Shown: positions 28,538 through 37,232 of the stretch, one piece after another
How positions within the stretch are numbered: the stretch's first letter is position 1
Layout: every line of letters starts with the position of its first letter
Source: Geodermatophilus obscurus
Lineage (GTDB): Bacteria > Actinomycetota > Actinomycetes > Mycobacteriales > Geodermatophilaceae
Direction of reading: 5' to 3'
NCBI RefSeq assembly: GCF_900115395.1
Contig: NZ_FOWE01000007.1
Span: 124,001-188,000, forward strand
DNA length: 64,000 nucleotides
Program-made: the position numbers and the translations under genes
Notes under the pieces: generated by a model
Seen by the model: only the letters and a program-made list of their open reading frames with translations
Told to the model about the DNA's origin: nothing
Database searches by the model: none

Positions 28538-29206
28538 GAAGAGGCGCTGGGTCGGGTCGTCCGTGCCCTTGAGCACGGCGTAGTCGACGGTCAGGCAGTC
28601 GATGCCGCGGTCGGCGGCGAGCACCCGCGCCTGCGGCTTGATCTCCTGCGCGGCGAAGACGCCCTTGACCGGGGCCAGCAGCGGGTCGCGGTTGAGCAGC
28701 TCGAGGTAGCGGGTGAGCTGCTCGACGCCGTCGATCTCCCCGCGCCGCTTGATCTCCACCGCCACGGTCGCGCCGCCGGCGTCGCGGCAGAGCAGGTCGA
28801 CCGGGCCGATCGCCGTCGGGTACTCGCGGCGCACCAGCTGCCAGCCCTCCCCGAACGTCTCCACGTGCAGCGCCAGCAGCCGCTGCAGCTCCGCCTCGAC
28901 GCCGTCCTTCTGCAGGCCCGGGTCGACGCCGAGCTCGTGGGAGGAGTCGTGCTCGACCGCCTCGATCGTGATGACGAGCTGCTCGCCGGCCTTGTTGGTG
29001 ACCGTCCACGTGCCCGCCCCGTCGACGAGCTCGTCCTTCAGGGTGCAGGGCGGGCTCATCCAGTTGAGCGGCTTGTAGGCGCGGTCGTCGGCGTGCACCG
29101 ACACCGAGCCGTCGGCCTTGACCAGCAGCAGCCGCGTGGCGAGGGGCAGATGGGCGGTGAGCCGCCCGATGTAGTCCACCGAGCAACGGGCGATGACCAG
29201 GCGCAC
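28535..29206 (-). CDS. nucS: Mismatch-specific endonuclease NucS/EndoMS
   Basis: Initiates the non-canonical mismatch repair of actinobacteria, which lack MutS/MutL, by cutting both strands at mismatches. The 223-residue protein begins [16 protein letters not shown], then [12 protein letters not shown]. The C-terminal nuclease domain has [10 protein letters not shown] and [20 protein letters not shown], i.e. the Asp and Glu-x-Lys of the RecB-like site. The C-terminal QRLF tail fits the clamp-binding tail reported for NucS. The GTG at 29206 matches the family length; longer extensions overlap the divergent gene. Same relative position as Rv1321. Confidence 0.94.
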   Translation of the reverse strand: MRLVIARCSVDYIGRLTAHLPLATRLLLVKADGSVSVHADDRAYKPLNWMSPPCTLKDELVDGAGTWTVTNKAGEQLVITIEAVEHDSSHELGVDPGLQKDGVEAELQRLLALHVETFGEGWQLVRREYPTAIGPVDLLCRDAGGATVAVEIKRRGEIDGVEQLTRYLELLNRDPLLAPVKGVFAAQEIKPQARVLAADRGIDCLTVDYAVLKGTDDPTQRLF

Positions 29207-29214
29207 GGGCGCCG

Positions 29215-29220
29215 ACGGTA
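29215..29220 (-). promoter_or_regulatory. Putative -10 element of nucS (leaderless)
   Basis: TACCGT on the minus strand, 8 nt before the GTG at 29206. Confidence 0.3.
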
Positions 29221-29271
29221 CCGGTCGGGTCACGACGGGAACCGTGCAGGCGGGCCGGGCGTGGCAGGAGC

Positions 29272-30105
29272 GTGACGACGACGTCGACCGTGCGCGGTGC
29301 GTCCCTGCTGGCGGTCGCGCTGGCCCTGTCCGCCTGCGCCGGGAGCGGCGGGGACACCGCGGCGCCGTCGTCGTCGGCACCGCTCCCGACCGGGCTGGTG
29401 CTGCAGGTGGCCCTCACCGGCGGCTACACGACGCCGGAGGAGCTGGCGTCCCGGCTGCCCGTGGTCAGCGTCTACGGCGACGGACGGGTGCTGACCCAGG
29501 GCCCGCAGATCGAGATCTGGCCGGCGCCCGCCCTGCCGAACGTGCAGGTGCACCGGGTCGACGAGGCCACCGTCCGCGACCTCGTCGACCGGGCCGTCGC
29601 GGCCGGGGTGACGGGGACCGGCGACCTCGGCGAGCCGCCGGTCGCCGACGCCCCGACCACCCGGTTCACCCTGGTCACCGCGGAGGGCACCACCGTCCGG
29701 GACGTCTACGCGCTCAGCGAGACCCCCGCCGACACCCTGACCGCCGAGCAGGCCGGGGCCCGGGATCGGCTGCAGGGCCTGGTCGAGGAGCTCACCGCCG
29801 TGGACGGGGAGGGCGAGGGTTACCGGCCGCAGACCGTGGCCGCGGTCGTCCGCCCCTACAGCGGCGGCGACCCGGAGCTGCCGCAGCCCGACGTCGCCTG
29901 GCCGGGACCGGAGCTGCCGGGCAGCCCACTGGGCGCCGGCCTGACCTGCGTGAGCGCGACCGGGCAGCAGGCCGCCGACGTGCTGGCGGCGGCCGCCTCG
30001 GCCAACGCGCTCACCCCGTGGGTGGCCGCCGACGGCAGCCGCTGGTCGATCGCTTTCCGGCCGGTGCTGCCGCACGAGACCGGCTGCGCCGACCTCGCCG
30101 GTTGA
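29272..30105 (+). CDS. Putative lipoprotein of unknown function
   Basis: A 277-residue exported protein with a short signal segment and lipobox (ALSACAG, Cys about 22). The mature part begins with a Ser/Pro linker then [28 protein letters not shown] and [21 protein letters not shown], a pattern common in uncharacterised actinobacterial lipoproteins. Two Cys near the C-terminus ([12 protein letters not shown]) may form a disulphide. No enzyme motif is recognised. It is divergent from nucS. The start codon is uncertain because the purine-rich AGGAG sits only 1 nt before the GTG at 29272. Confidence 0.75.
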   Translation: MTTTSTVRGASLLAVALALSACAGSGGDTAAPSSSAPLPTGLVLQVALTGGYTTPEELASRLPVVSVYGDGRVLTQGPQIEIWPAPALPNVQVHRVDEATVRDLVDRAVAAGVTGTGDLGEPPVADAPTTRFTLVTAEGTTVRDVYALSETPADTLTAEQAGARDRLQGLVEELTAVDGEGEGYRPQTVAAVVRPYSGGDPELPQPDVAWPGPELPGSPLGAGLTCVSATGQQAADVLAAAASANALTPWVAADGSRWSIAFRPVLPHETGCADLAG

Positions 30106-30112
30106 CCGCGTC

Positions 30113-30886
30113 CTAGTCGGTCCAGACCGGCGGGCGCTTCTCCAGGAACGAGCGCATGCCCTCCCGCGCACCGTCGATGCGGCTGGCCGCGGCCATGACC
30201 TCGATCGCGGTGGCGTAGGCGTCGCGCTCGGGACGGTCGAGCTGGGCGTACATCGTCTGCTTGCCCCACGCCTTGCTGGCCCGCGACCCCCGGGTGGCGC
30301 GTGCCATGAGGTCGTCGACGGCGGCGTCGAGGCCGTCGTCGGGCACCACCCGGTTCACCAGGCCCCAGTCCAGCGCGGTGCGGGCGTCGATGACGTCGCC
30401 GGTGAGGGCCAGCTCCATCGCGCGCTTGCGCCCGACGTTGCGGGCGATGGGGACCATCGGCGTGTGGCAGAACCAGCCGCCCTTGCCCCCGGGGGCGGCG
30501 AAGGCCGCCGACTCCCCCGCGACGGCGAGGTCGCAGGAGGCCACGAGCTGGCACCCGGCGGCGGTCGCCAGCGCGTGCACCCGGGCGACGACGACCTGCG
30601 GCACGTGCTCCAGGGCCTGCATCAGCTCGGTGCACAGCGCCAGCAGGCTGCGCACCTCGGGCAGCGGCGCGTCGAGGACGTCGCGGAAGTCGTGCCCGGC
30701 GCTGAACACCGGCCCCTCCGCGGCGAGCACGATGCCGGCGGCGTCGCTCTCCCCCACCTCCGTCACCGCGGCCAGCAGCTGCTGCAGGTGGTCGCGGGAC
30801 AGCGCGTTGCGCCGCTGCGGCCGGCACATCGTGATGCGGACGACATCGCCGTCGCGCTCGACCCGTGGGGCTCCCTCGGCGCTCAT
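30113..30886 (-). CDS. Enoyl-CoA hydratase/isomerase family protein
   Basis: A 257-residue crotonase-fold protein. The oxyanion-hole segments are FSAGHDFRD and ATAAGCQLVASCDLAVAG. The position equivalent to catalytic Glu144 of rat crotonase reads Gly (AAPGGKGGWF), while the Glu164-like residue is kept (RAMELALTGDVI). This pattern resembles the ECHDC3 group, so classical crotonyl-CoA hydration is not assured. Start ATG 30886 with GAGGT about 8 nt upstream. Convergent with the lipoprotein gene and divergent from the DUF2071 gene. Confidence 0.85.
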   Translation of the reverse strand: MSAEGAPRVERDGDVVRITMCRPQRRNALSRDHLQQLLAAVTEVGESDAAGIVLAAEGPVFSAGHDFRDVLDAPLPEVRSLLALCTELMQALEHVPQVVVARVHALATAAGCQLVASCDLAVAGESAAFAAPGGKGGWFCHTPMVPIARNVGRKRAMELALTGDVIDARTALDWGLVNRVVPDDGLDAAVDDLMARATRGSRASKAWGKQTMYAQLDRPERDAYATAIEVMAAASRIDGAREGMRSFLEKRPPVWTD

Positions 30887-30946
30887 GTGACCGACCTCAC
30901 CACGCATCCTCCCCGGGCGGCAACGGCGGTGGGGAGGCTGGGGGTC

Positions 30947-31672
30947 GTGCAGCCCGAGGAGATCACCGACACCGCGTCCCGTCCGGCCGGGCGGGCGTTG
31001 TTCACGCAGGGCTGGCGCGACGTCGCCTTCGTCCACTGGGCGGTCGACCCCGCCGTCGTCGCGCCGCTGCTGCCGGCCGGCACCCGGCCCGACGTGCACG
31101 ACGGCCGCAGCTGGGTCGGCCTGGTGCCCTTCCGCATGCGCCGCATCGGCGTCCTCGGCTCGCCGGGCCTGCCGTGGGTCGGGTCCTTCCTCGAGACCAA
31201 CGTGCGGCTGTACTCGGTCGACGGGCAGGGCCGCCGCGGCGTCGTCTTCCGCTCCCTCGACGCCGACCGGCTGCTGCCCGTCCTGGTCGCCCGGGCGGCC
31301 GGGCTGCCCTACCTGTGGGCGCGCATGCGGTTCACCCGCGACGGCGACCGGGTCGCCTACGACTCGCGCCGCCGCTGGCCCGGACCGCGCAGCGCCGGCG
31401 GGCGGGTCGAGCTGCGCGTCGGCGAGGCGTTGACCGACCCCGGCCCGCTCGAGCGCTTCCTCACCGGCCGGTGGGGCCTGCACCAGTCGACACTCGGCCG
31501 CACCCTCTACTGGCCCAACGAGCACCCCACCTGGCCGCTGCACCGCGCCGAGCTGCTGACCTGGGACGGTGACCTGCTCGCCGCGGCCGGCCTGCCCGGT
31601 GTCGGCGGCCCGCCGGACAGCGTGCTGTTCTCCCCCGGCGTCGACGTGCGCTTCGGACCCCGCCTGCGCTGA
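30947..31672 (+). CDS. DUF2071 (YqjF-like) protein
   Basis: A 241-residue protein of the DUF2071 family, function unknown, with a lipocalin-like or acetoacetate-decarboxylase-like fold reported for relatives. Recognisable segments are FTQGWRDVAFVHWAVDPAVV, RSWVGLVPFRMRRIGVLG, FLETNVRLYSVD and the C-terminal LLFSPGVDVRF-type ending (VLFSPGVDVRFG). GTG start at 30947 is preceded by GGGGAGG at 9 nt. 20 nt upstream of the Gfo/Idh gene, so probably one transcript. Confidence 0.82.
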   Translation: MQPEEITDTASRPAGRALFTQGWRDVAFVHWAVDPAVVAPLLPAGTRPDVHDGRSWVGLVPFRMRRIGVLGSPGLPWVGSFLETNVRLYSVDGQGRRGVVFRSLDADRLLPVLVARAAGLPYLWARMRFTRDGDRVAYDSRRRWPGPRSAGGRVELRVGEALTDPGPLERFLTGRWGLHQSTLGRTLYWPNEHPTWPLHRAELLTWDGDLLAAAGLPGVGGPPDSVLFSPGVDVRFGPRLR

Positions 31673-31692
31673 CGCCGGGGCATGATCGCCGC

Positions 31693-32718
31693 ATGCACCC
31701 CGTGCGCTTCGGACTGGTCGGCTACGGTTTCGGCGGCCGGTGGTTCCACGCCCCCCTGCTGGCCGCCGCGCCGGAGGTCGACCTGCTCGGCGTGGTGACC
31801 ACCTCCGCCGAGCGGCGCGCCCAGGTGGCCGCCGAGCACCCCGGCCTGCGCACCTTCGGCTCGCTGGAGGAGCTGGCCGGCGCCGGCGCGGAGGCGGTGG
31901 CGATCTCCACCCCGGCCGACACGCACACGCCGCTGACCGAGCAGGCGCTCGGCCTGGGCCTGGCGGTGGTCTGCGACAAGCCGTTCGCCCTCGACGCCCC
32001 GGCCGCCCGGGGCAGCGTGGAGCTCGCCGCGGCCCGCGGGCTGCCGCTGGCGCCGTACCAGAACCGCCGCTGGGACTCCGACTTCCGCACCGTCCGCGCG
32101 CTCGTCGACGCCGGCAGGCTCGGCACGGTCACCCGGTTCGAGTCCCGCTTCGAGCGGTTCGCGCCCGAGCCCGGCCCGCCGGCCGCGGGCGGCGGCACGC
32201 TGCTCGACTTCGGCAGCCACCTGGTCGACCAGGCCCTGGTGCTGCTGGGCCCGGTGACCGGCGTCTACGCGGAGTGGCGGCTGCGCGGCAGCGGCCGCGA
32301 CGACGACGTGTTCGTCGCGCTGACCCACGCCGGCGGCGCCCGGTCGCACCTGTGGGGCAGCTGGAGTCAGGGCGCGCCCGGCGAGCGGTTCCGTGTCACC
32401 GGCACCGAGGCCGCCTACGTCGTCGGCGGGCCGATGGACGGCCAGGAGGACGCGCTGCTCGCCGGGCACACGCCGGCCACGCTCGGCGAGCGCTGGGGCG
32501 CCGAGCCCGAGGAGCGCTGGGGCCGGCTGCGCCGCGGCGACGAGGGCACCGTGGTGCCCACCGAGCGCGGCCGCTGGGACACCTTCTACCCCGCGTTCGC
32601 CGCCGCGGTCCGCGGTGCCGGCCCGGTGCCGGTCGACCCGCGGGACGCCGTCGCCACCGCCGCGGTCCTCGACGCCGCCCGCCGCAGCGCCACCGGGGGC
32701 GGCGTCGTCGAGCCCTGA
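31693..32718 (+). CDS. Gfo/Idh/MocA-family oxidoreductase
   Basis: NAD(P)-dependent dehydrogenase of 341 residues. The Rossmann motif is FGLVGYGFGGRWFHAPLL, followed by ISTPADTHTPLTEQAL and the family signature VVCDKPFALDA, whose Lys is the usual catalytic residue. The C-terminal domain has LLDFGSHLVDQALVLLG. This sub-group (YdgJ-like) acts on sugars or inositols, but the substrate is not deducible. Start ATG 31693. Convergent with the ethylmalonyl-CoA mutase gene, 30 nt apart. Confidence 0.9.
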   Translation: MHPVRFGLVGYGFGGRWFHAPLLAAAPEVDLLGVVTTSAERRAQVAAEHPGLRTFGSLEELAGAGAEAVAISTPADTHTPLTEQALGLGLAVVCDKPFALDAPAARGSVELAAARGLPLAPYQNRRWDSDFRTVRALVDAGRLGTVTRFESRFERFAPEPGPPAAGGGTLLDFGSHLVDQALVLLGPVTGVYAEWRLRGSGRDDDVFVALTHAGGARSHLWGSWSQGAPGERFRVTGTEAAYVVGGPMDGQEDALLAGHTPATLGERWGAEPEERWGRLRRGDEGTVVPTERGRWDTFYPAFAAAVRGAGPVPVDPRDAVATAAVLDAARRSATGGGVVEP

Positions 32719-32748
32719 CGCGCACCCGACCCCAGGCGGCGTCCCGTC

Positions 32749-34767
32749 TCAGGCGGGTGCCGGCACCCGCTCGTCGAGGCCGTTGGCCTCGCGGACGACG
32801 TCGACGACCTGGCCCATGATGTCGGTGAGGCCGAAGTCCTTGGGCGTGAACACCCGCGCCACACCCTGCGCGCGCAGCCGCCGCGCGTCGCTGTCGGGGA
32901 TGATCCCGCCGACGACGACCGGCACGTCGTCCAGCCCGGCCTCGCGCAGCCCGCGCAGCACCGCCGGGACGACCTGCAGGTGCGACCCGGACAGCACCGA
33001 CAGCCCGACGACGTGCACGTCCTCCTCGACGGCGGCCGACACGATCTGCGCGGGCGTGAGCCGGATGCCCTGGTAGACGACCTCGAAGCCGGCGTCGCGG
33101 GCCCGCACGGCGATCTGCTCGGCGCCGTTGGAGTGCCCGTCGAGCCCTGGCTTGCCCACGAGGAACCGCAGCCGCCCGCCGAGCTCCTCGCCGGTGGCCC
33201 GGACCCGCTCGCGCACCTGCACCAGCGTCTCGTCGGCCTCGCCGCCGCCGGTCGCCGCGGTGACCCCGGTGGGCGCGCGGTACTCGCCGAACACCTCGCG
33301 CAGCACGCCGGCCCACTCCCCCGTCGTCACGCCCGCCCGGGCGCAGTCGAGGGTGGCGGGCACCAGGTTCGCGTCGGAGGACGCCGCCTCGCGCAGCGCG
33401 TCCAGGGCCTTGCGGACCGGCTCCGGGTCGCGGTCGGCCCGCCACCTCCGCACGGCCTCCTGCGCGGCGGCCTCCACCGCCGGGTCGACGACCATGATCG
33501 CGGCGTCGAGGTCGGCCGTGAGCGGGTTGGGCTCGGTGCCGTGGAACCGGTTGACGCCGACCACGACGTCGTCCCCGCTCTCCATCCGGCGGCGCCGCTC
33601 GGCCAGGGAGCCGACCAGCTGGCCCTTCATGTAGCCGGACTCGACGGCGGCCACCGCGCCGCCCATCTCCTGCACCCGGGCGATCTCGGCACGGGCGCCC
33701 TCGACGAGCTCGGCGACCTTCCGCTCCACCACGACCGACCCGGTGAACAGGTCCTCGTACTCGAGCAGGTCGGTCTCGAAGGCGAGCACCTGCTGCAGCC
33801 GCAGCGACCACTGCTGGTCCCAGGGGCGGGGCAGGCCCAGCGCCTCGTTCCACGCCGGCAGCTGCACGGCGCGGGCGCGCGCGTCGCGGGAGAGGGTGAC
33901 CGCGAGCATCTCCAGCACGATCCGCTGGACGTTGTTCTCCGGCTGCGCCTCGGTCAGGCCGAGGGAGTTGACCTGCACCCCGTAGCGGAACCGCCGGTGC
34001 CTGGGGTCCTGCACGCCGTAGCGCTCCCGCGTCAGCTCGTCCCAGAGCTGGGTGAAGGCGCGCATCTTGCACATCTCCTCGACGAAGCGGACGCCCGCGT
34101 TGACGAAGAAGGAGATGCGCGCGACCACCTCGCCGAAGCGCTCCGGCGGCACCTGCCCGGAGTCGCGCACCGAGTCGAGGACGGCTATCGCGGTGCTCAT
34201 CGCGTAGGCGATCTCCTGCACCGGCGTGGCCCCGGCCTCCTGCAGGTGGTAACTGCAGATGTTGATCGGGTTCCACTTCGGCATCGCCGTCACGGTGTAG
34301 GCGACCATGTCGGTGATCAGCCGCATCGAGGGCCCGGGCGGGAACACGTAGGTCCCCCGCGACAGGTACTCCTTGATGATGTCGTTCTGCGTCGTCCCCG
34401 CGAGCTCGGCGACGTCGTGGCCCTGCTCCTCGGCGACGGCCTGGTAGAGCGCCAGCAGCCACATCGCCGTGGCGTTGATGGTCATCGACGTGTTCATCCC
34501 GTCGAGCGGGATGCCGTCGAAGAGCGCCCGCATGTCGCCGATGTGCGTGACCGGGACGCCGACCTTGCCCACCTCACCGACGGCGAGCTCGTCGTCGGGG
34601 TCGTAACCGGTCTGCGTCGGCAGGTCGAAGGCGACCGACAGCCCGGTCTGCCCCTTGGCCAGGTTGCGCCGGTACAGCGCGTTGGACTCGGCCGGGGACG
34701 AGTGACCGGCATAGGTGCGCATGACCCAGGGGCGGTCGCGCTCCTTCGGCGATGAAGGGAACGGCAT
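32749..34767 (-). CDS. ecm: Ethylmalonyl-CoA mutase (MeaA-type, B12-dependent)
   Basis: Adenosylcobalamin-dependent rearrangement of (2R)-ethylmalonyl-CoA to (2S)-methylsuccinyl-CoA. The single 672-residue chain starts with the MeaA signature WVMRTYAGHSSPAESNALYR and GLSVAFDLPTQTGYD, then NDIIKEYLSRGTYVFPPGPS. The C-terminal B12-binding domain has GKPGLDGHSNGAEQIA with base-off ligand His545, and GLSVLSGSHLQVVP. This single-chain architecture separates it from the two-subunit methylmalonyl-CoA and isobutyryl-CoA mutases. A TACACT hexamer and an inverted repeat related to that of ccr lie directly upstream. Its product requires methylsuccinyl-CoA dehydrogenase, which is not in the window. Confidence 0.93.
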   Translation of the reverse strand: MPFPSSPKERDRPWVMRTYAGHSSPAESNALYRRNLAKGQTGLSVAFDLPTQTGYDPDDELAVGEVGKVGVPVTHIGDMRALFDGIPLDGMNTSMTINATAMWLLALYQAVAEEQGHDVAELAGTTQNDIIKEYLSRGTYVFPPGPSMRLITDMVAYTVTAMPKWNPINICSYHLQEAGATPVQEIAYAMSTAIAVLDSVRDSGQVPPERFGEVVARISFFVNAGVRFVEEMCKMRAFTQLWDELTRERYGVQDPRHRRFRYGVQVNSLGLTEAQPENNVQRIVLEMLAVTLSRDARARAVQLPAWNEALGLPRPWDQQWSLRLQQVLAFETDLLEYEDLFTGSVVVERKVAELVEGARAEIARVQEMGGAVAAVESGYMKGQLVGSLAERRRRMESGDDVVVGVNRFHGTEPNPLTADLDAAIMVVDPAVEAAAQEAVRRWRADRDPEPVRKALDALREAASSDANLVPATLDCARAGVTTGEWAGVLREVFGEYRAPTGVTAATGGGEADETLVQVRERVRATGEELGGRLRFLVGKPGLDGHSNGAEQIAVRARDAGFEVVYQGIRLTPAQIVSAAVEEDVHVVGLSVLSGSHLQVVPAVLRGLREAGLDDVPVVVGGIIPDSDARRLRAQGVARVFTPKDFGLTDIMGQVVDVVREANGLDERVPAPA

Positions 34768-34775
34768 GCCCGCGG

Positions 34776-34803
34776 AGTGTAGGCGGAGTTACCGGCCAGT
34801 AGC
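34776..34803 (-). promoter_or_regulatory. Promoter region of ecm with ccr-like inverted repeat
   Basis: Minus-strand TACACT (34776-34781) is 8 nt from the ATG, consistent with a leaderless mRNA. Just upstream, 34788-34803 reads GTTACCGGCCAGTAGC on the plus strand; 6 of 8 dyad pairs match and it agrees with 13 of 16 positions of the perfect-arm ccr site. It lies between the -10 and -35 regions, a position suited to regulation. Confidence 0.45.
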
Positions 34804-34894
34804 AGCCCCGGTCGGGGGGCTCCCGCGGTGGCACACTCGGACGGGGACGACCGCCCGCGCGGGTGCCGGTCGTCGCTGGTGGGAGGAGGCGGAG

Positions 34895-35227
34895 GTGCTG
34901 CAGCCGGGCAGTCTGAGCTACATCGTGGGGCCGGTCGTCGCGATCGTGGTGATGGTGCTGCTGCTGCTGTTCATGCGCTGGGCGTTCGGCGGGAGCTCCA
35001 CCGGCGGGATGCGCCGGCGCCGTCCCACCCCGTCCGACGACGGCCTGCTGACCCGCGTGGCCACCCTGTCCCGGCGGGAGTCGGCGCTGGCGCTGCGCGC
35101 GGTGCTCTCCGACGCCGGGATCCGCTCGACGATCCGCTTCCCCGAGGCGCACCGGGCCGACGTCCTGGTGTTCCCGGAGGACGCCCCCCGCGCCCGCGAG
35201 CTCGCCGCCTCGTTCCCCGCGGCCTAG
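34895..35227 (+). CDS. Small membrane protein with DUF2007-like C-terminus
   Basis: A 110-residue protein. One hydrophobic segment at about residues 8-28 (IVGPVVAIVVMVLLLLFMRW) is followed by a basic linker and a soluble domain: ESALALRAVLSDAGIRSTIR and ADVLVFPEDAPRARELAAS. This alternation resembles the DUF2007 signal-transducing-protein fold, but the match is only by pattern. GTG start at 34895 is preceded by GGGAGGAGGCGGAG. Divergent from ecm and convergent with murA, 17 nt away. Confidence 0.72.
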   Translation: MLQPGSLSYIVGPVVAIVVMVLLLLFMRWAFGGSSTGGMRRRRPTPSDDGLLTRVATLSRRESALALRAVLSDAGIRSTIRFPEAHRADVLVFPEDAPRARELAASFPAA

Positions 35228-35244
35228 CGGGCCCGGCCCCGCCG

Positions 35245-36525
35245 TCAGCCGGCGCGCTCGACCCGCCGGATCTCGGCGCCGAGGCCCTGCAGCAGGTCGA
35301 CGAAGTCGGGGTAGCCGCGGTCGACGTGGTGCACGTCCTGCACCTCGGTCACCCCGTCGGTGAGCAGCCCGGCAAGCACCAGCCCGGCGCCGGCGCGGAT
35401 GTCGGTGGCCAGCACCGGCGCGCTGGAGAGCCGCTCACGACCGCGCACCACCGCGTGGTGGCCGTCGATGCGGACGTCGGCACCGAGCCGCACCAGCTCG
35501 TTGACGAACATGAACCGGCCCTCGAACACGTTCTCGGTGATCAGGGCCGTCCCGGTGGACACCGCGGCCAGCGCCACGGCCATCGGCTGCAGGTCGGTGG
35601 GGAACCCGGGGTAGGGCAGCGTGACGACGTCGACCCCGCGCGGGCGCTCGTCCATCGCCACCCGGACGCCGTCGGGGACCACCTCAACGGTGGCGCCGGC
35701 GCTGACCAGCTTGTCCAGCGGGACGGCGAGGTGCTCGGCCACCGCCCGCTCCACCACGACGTCGCCCCGGGTCATGACCGCCCCGATCGCCCACGTGCCG
35801 GCGACGATCCGGTCGGGCACCGTGCTGTAGGCGACCGGCTCCAGCCCGGTGACGCCCTCGATGGTCAGCGTCGAGGAGCCCGCGCCGTCGATGCGGGCAC
35901 CCATCGCGGTGAGCATCGAGCAGATGTCGACGATCTCCGGCTCGCGTGCGGCGTTGTCGATGACGGTGGTGCCCTCGGCGAGCACGGCGGCCATGAGCAG
36001 GTTCTCGGTGGCGCCGACCGACGGGAAGTCCAGCCAGATCGAGGTGCCCGTGAGCCTCGGCGCGGTGGCGACGAGGAACCCGTGCTCGCTGTGGATCGAG
36101 GCGCCGAGCCGCTCGAGGCCGGAGATGTGCATGTCCAGTCCGCGCGAGCCGATCGCGTCACCGCCGGGCAGGGCGACCCTGGCGCTGCCGCACCGGGCGA
36201 CGAGCGGCCCGAGCACGCTGATCGAGGCCCGCATCTTGCGGACGAGGTCGTAGTCGGTCTCGGTGGCCGGCTCCTCCGGCACGTCGACGACGACCCGCCC
36301 GCCGCCGCCGGGCTGCCCGGAGCGCTCGTAGGTGACGCCGCAGCCCAGGCGGCGCAGCACCTCGCTCATGATCGAGACGTCGAGGATGTCGGGGACCTCG
36401 TCGACGGTGGTCCGCCCGGGGGCCAGCAGGGCCGCCGCCATGAGCTTGAGGGCGCTGTTCTTCGCCCCCGTGACGCGCACCCGGCCCTTGAGCGGGGTGC
36501 CGCCGGCCACCTCGAAGCACTGCAC
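35245..36525 (-). CDS. murA: UDP-N-acetylglucosamine 1-carboxyvinyltransferase
   Basis: First committed step of peptidoglycan synthesis: enolpyruvyl transfer from PEP to UDP-GlcNAc. The 426-residue protein has GAKNSALKL with Lys22, the flexible loop [29 protein letters not shown] and YPGFPTDLQ with the catalytic Asp. The loop residue that is Cys115 in E. coli is Asp123 here, as in mycobacteria, so fosfomycin cannot alkylate the enzyme and intrinsic resistance is expected. GTG start at 36525. Divergent from the adenosyltransferase gene, with back-to-back leaderless-type promoters. Confidence 0.97.
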   Translation of the reverse strand: MQCFEVAGGTPLKGRVRVTGAKNSALKLMAAALLAPGRTTVDEVPDILDVSIMSEVLRRLGCGVTYERSGQPGGGGRVVVDVPEEPATETDYDLVRKMRASISVLGPLVARCGSARVALPGGDAIGSRGLDMHISGLERLGASIHSEHGFLVATAPRLTGTSIWLDFPSVGATENLLMAAVLAEGTTVIDNAAREPEIVDICSMLTAMGARIDGAGSSTLTIEGVTGLEPVAYSTVPDRIVAGTWAIGAVMTRGDVVVERAVAEHLAVPLDKLVSAGATVEVVPDGVRVAMDERPRGVDVVTLPYPGFPTDLQPMAVALAAVSTGTALITENVFEGRFMFVNELVRLGADVRIDGHHAVVRGRERLSSAPVLATDIRAGAGLVLAGLLTDGVTEVQDVHHVDRGYPDFVDLLQGLGAEIRRVERAG

Positions 36526-36531
36526 CGGGCC

Positions 36532-36537
36532 ACCCTA
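36532..36537 (-). promoter_or_regulatory. Putative -10 element of murA (leaderless)
   Basis: TAGGGT on the minus strand, 6 nt before the murA GTG. Confidence 0.35.
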
Positions 36538-36600
36538 CGGCGGGCGGGCGACCGGTTCCCGGTGACCGCCCGGGCCCCGGGCCCGGACCGCGGCACCACA

Positions 36601-36606
36601 TAGGCT
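36601..36606 (+). promoter_or_regulatory. Putative -10 element of the adenosyltransferase gene (leaderless)
   Basis: TAGGCT, 8 nt before the ATG at 36615; identical hexamer to that of glgP. There is no room for a B12 riboswitch between promoter and start. Confidence 0.4.
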
Positions 36607-36614
36607 CAGCGACC

Positions 36615-37217
36615 ATGACCATCCGGCTCACCCGCATCTACACGAAGACCGGAGACGCCGGGCAGACGCACCTCGGCGACATGAGCCGGGTGTCGAAGAC
36701 CGACCCGCGGTTGGTGGCCTACGCCGACGTCGACGAGGCCAACAGCGTGCTCGGCCTGGCGCTGGCGCTGGGGTCGCCGTCGCCGGAGCTCGTCGAGCTG
36801 GTGCGCAGCGTGCAGAACGACCTGTTCGACGTCGGCGCCGACCTCTCCACGCCGGTCGTCCCGGACCCCCCGCACCCGCCGCTGCGGATCACCGCCGCCT
36901 ACACCGAGCGGCTGGAGGTGGCCTGCGACGAGCACAACGAGGCGCTGCCGCGGCTGACGAGCTTCGTGCTGCCCGGGGGCACGGCGCTGGCGGCGCTGCT
37001 GCACCAGGCGCGGGTGGTGGTGCGGCGCGCCGAGCGCAGCGTCTGGGCGCTGCTGGAGGCCGACGGGGAGCGCACCAACGCCGAGACGGCGCGCTACCTC
37101 AACCGGCTGTCGGACCTGCTGTTCATCCTCGCCCGGGAGGCCAACCCGGACGGCGACGTGCTCTGGGAGCCGGGGGCGCACAGCGGCGTGCACGCCCAGC
37201 GGGCCGCCCGGGGCTGA
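36615..37217 (+). CDS. PduO-type cob(I)alamin adenosyltransferase
   Basis: Makes adenosylcobalamin from cob(I)alamin and ATP (EC 2.5.1.17) and can hand the cofactor to acyl-CoA mutases. The 200-residue protein shows the ATP-binding N-terminus RIYTKTGDAGQTHLGD, then ADVDEANSVLGLA, VQNDLFDVGADLSTP, FVLPGGTALAALLHQARVV and RRAERSVWAL ending LNRLSDLLFILARE, all standard for PduO/MMAB enzymes. With Ecm and MeaB nearby it completes a local B12 service set. Same location as Rv1314c. Convergent with the DUF2550 gene. Confidence 0.95.
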   Translation: MTIRLTRIYTKTGDAGQTHLGDMSRVSKTDPRLVAYADVDEANSVLGLALALGSPSPELVELVRSVQNDLFDVGADLSTPVVPDPPHPPLRITAAYTERLEVACDEHNEALPRLTSFVLPGGTALAALLHQARVVVRRAERSVWALLEADGERTNAETARYLNRLSDLLFILAREANPDGDVLWEPGAHSGVHAQRAARG

Positions 37218-37232
37218 TCCCCGGCCGTCCCG

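Noticed and set aside
29818-29828. Third candidate ccr-type operator half site GTTACCGGCC
   Set aside because: It lies inside the lipoprotein coding region and lacks the second arm; likely chance.
34768-34894. Possible B12 riboswitch upstream of the mutase gene
   Set aside because: The gap is only 127 nt between divergent genes, no B12-box-like conserved segment is seen, and the -10 hexamer is 8 nt from the start codon, leaving no leader.
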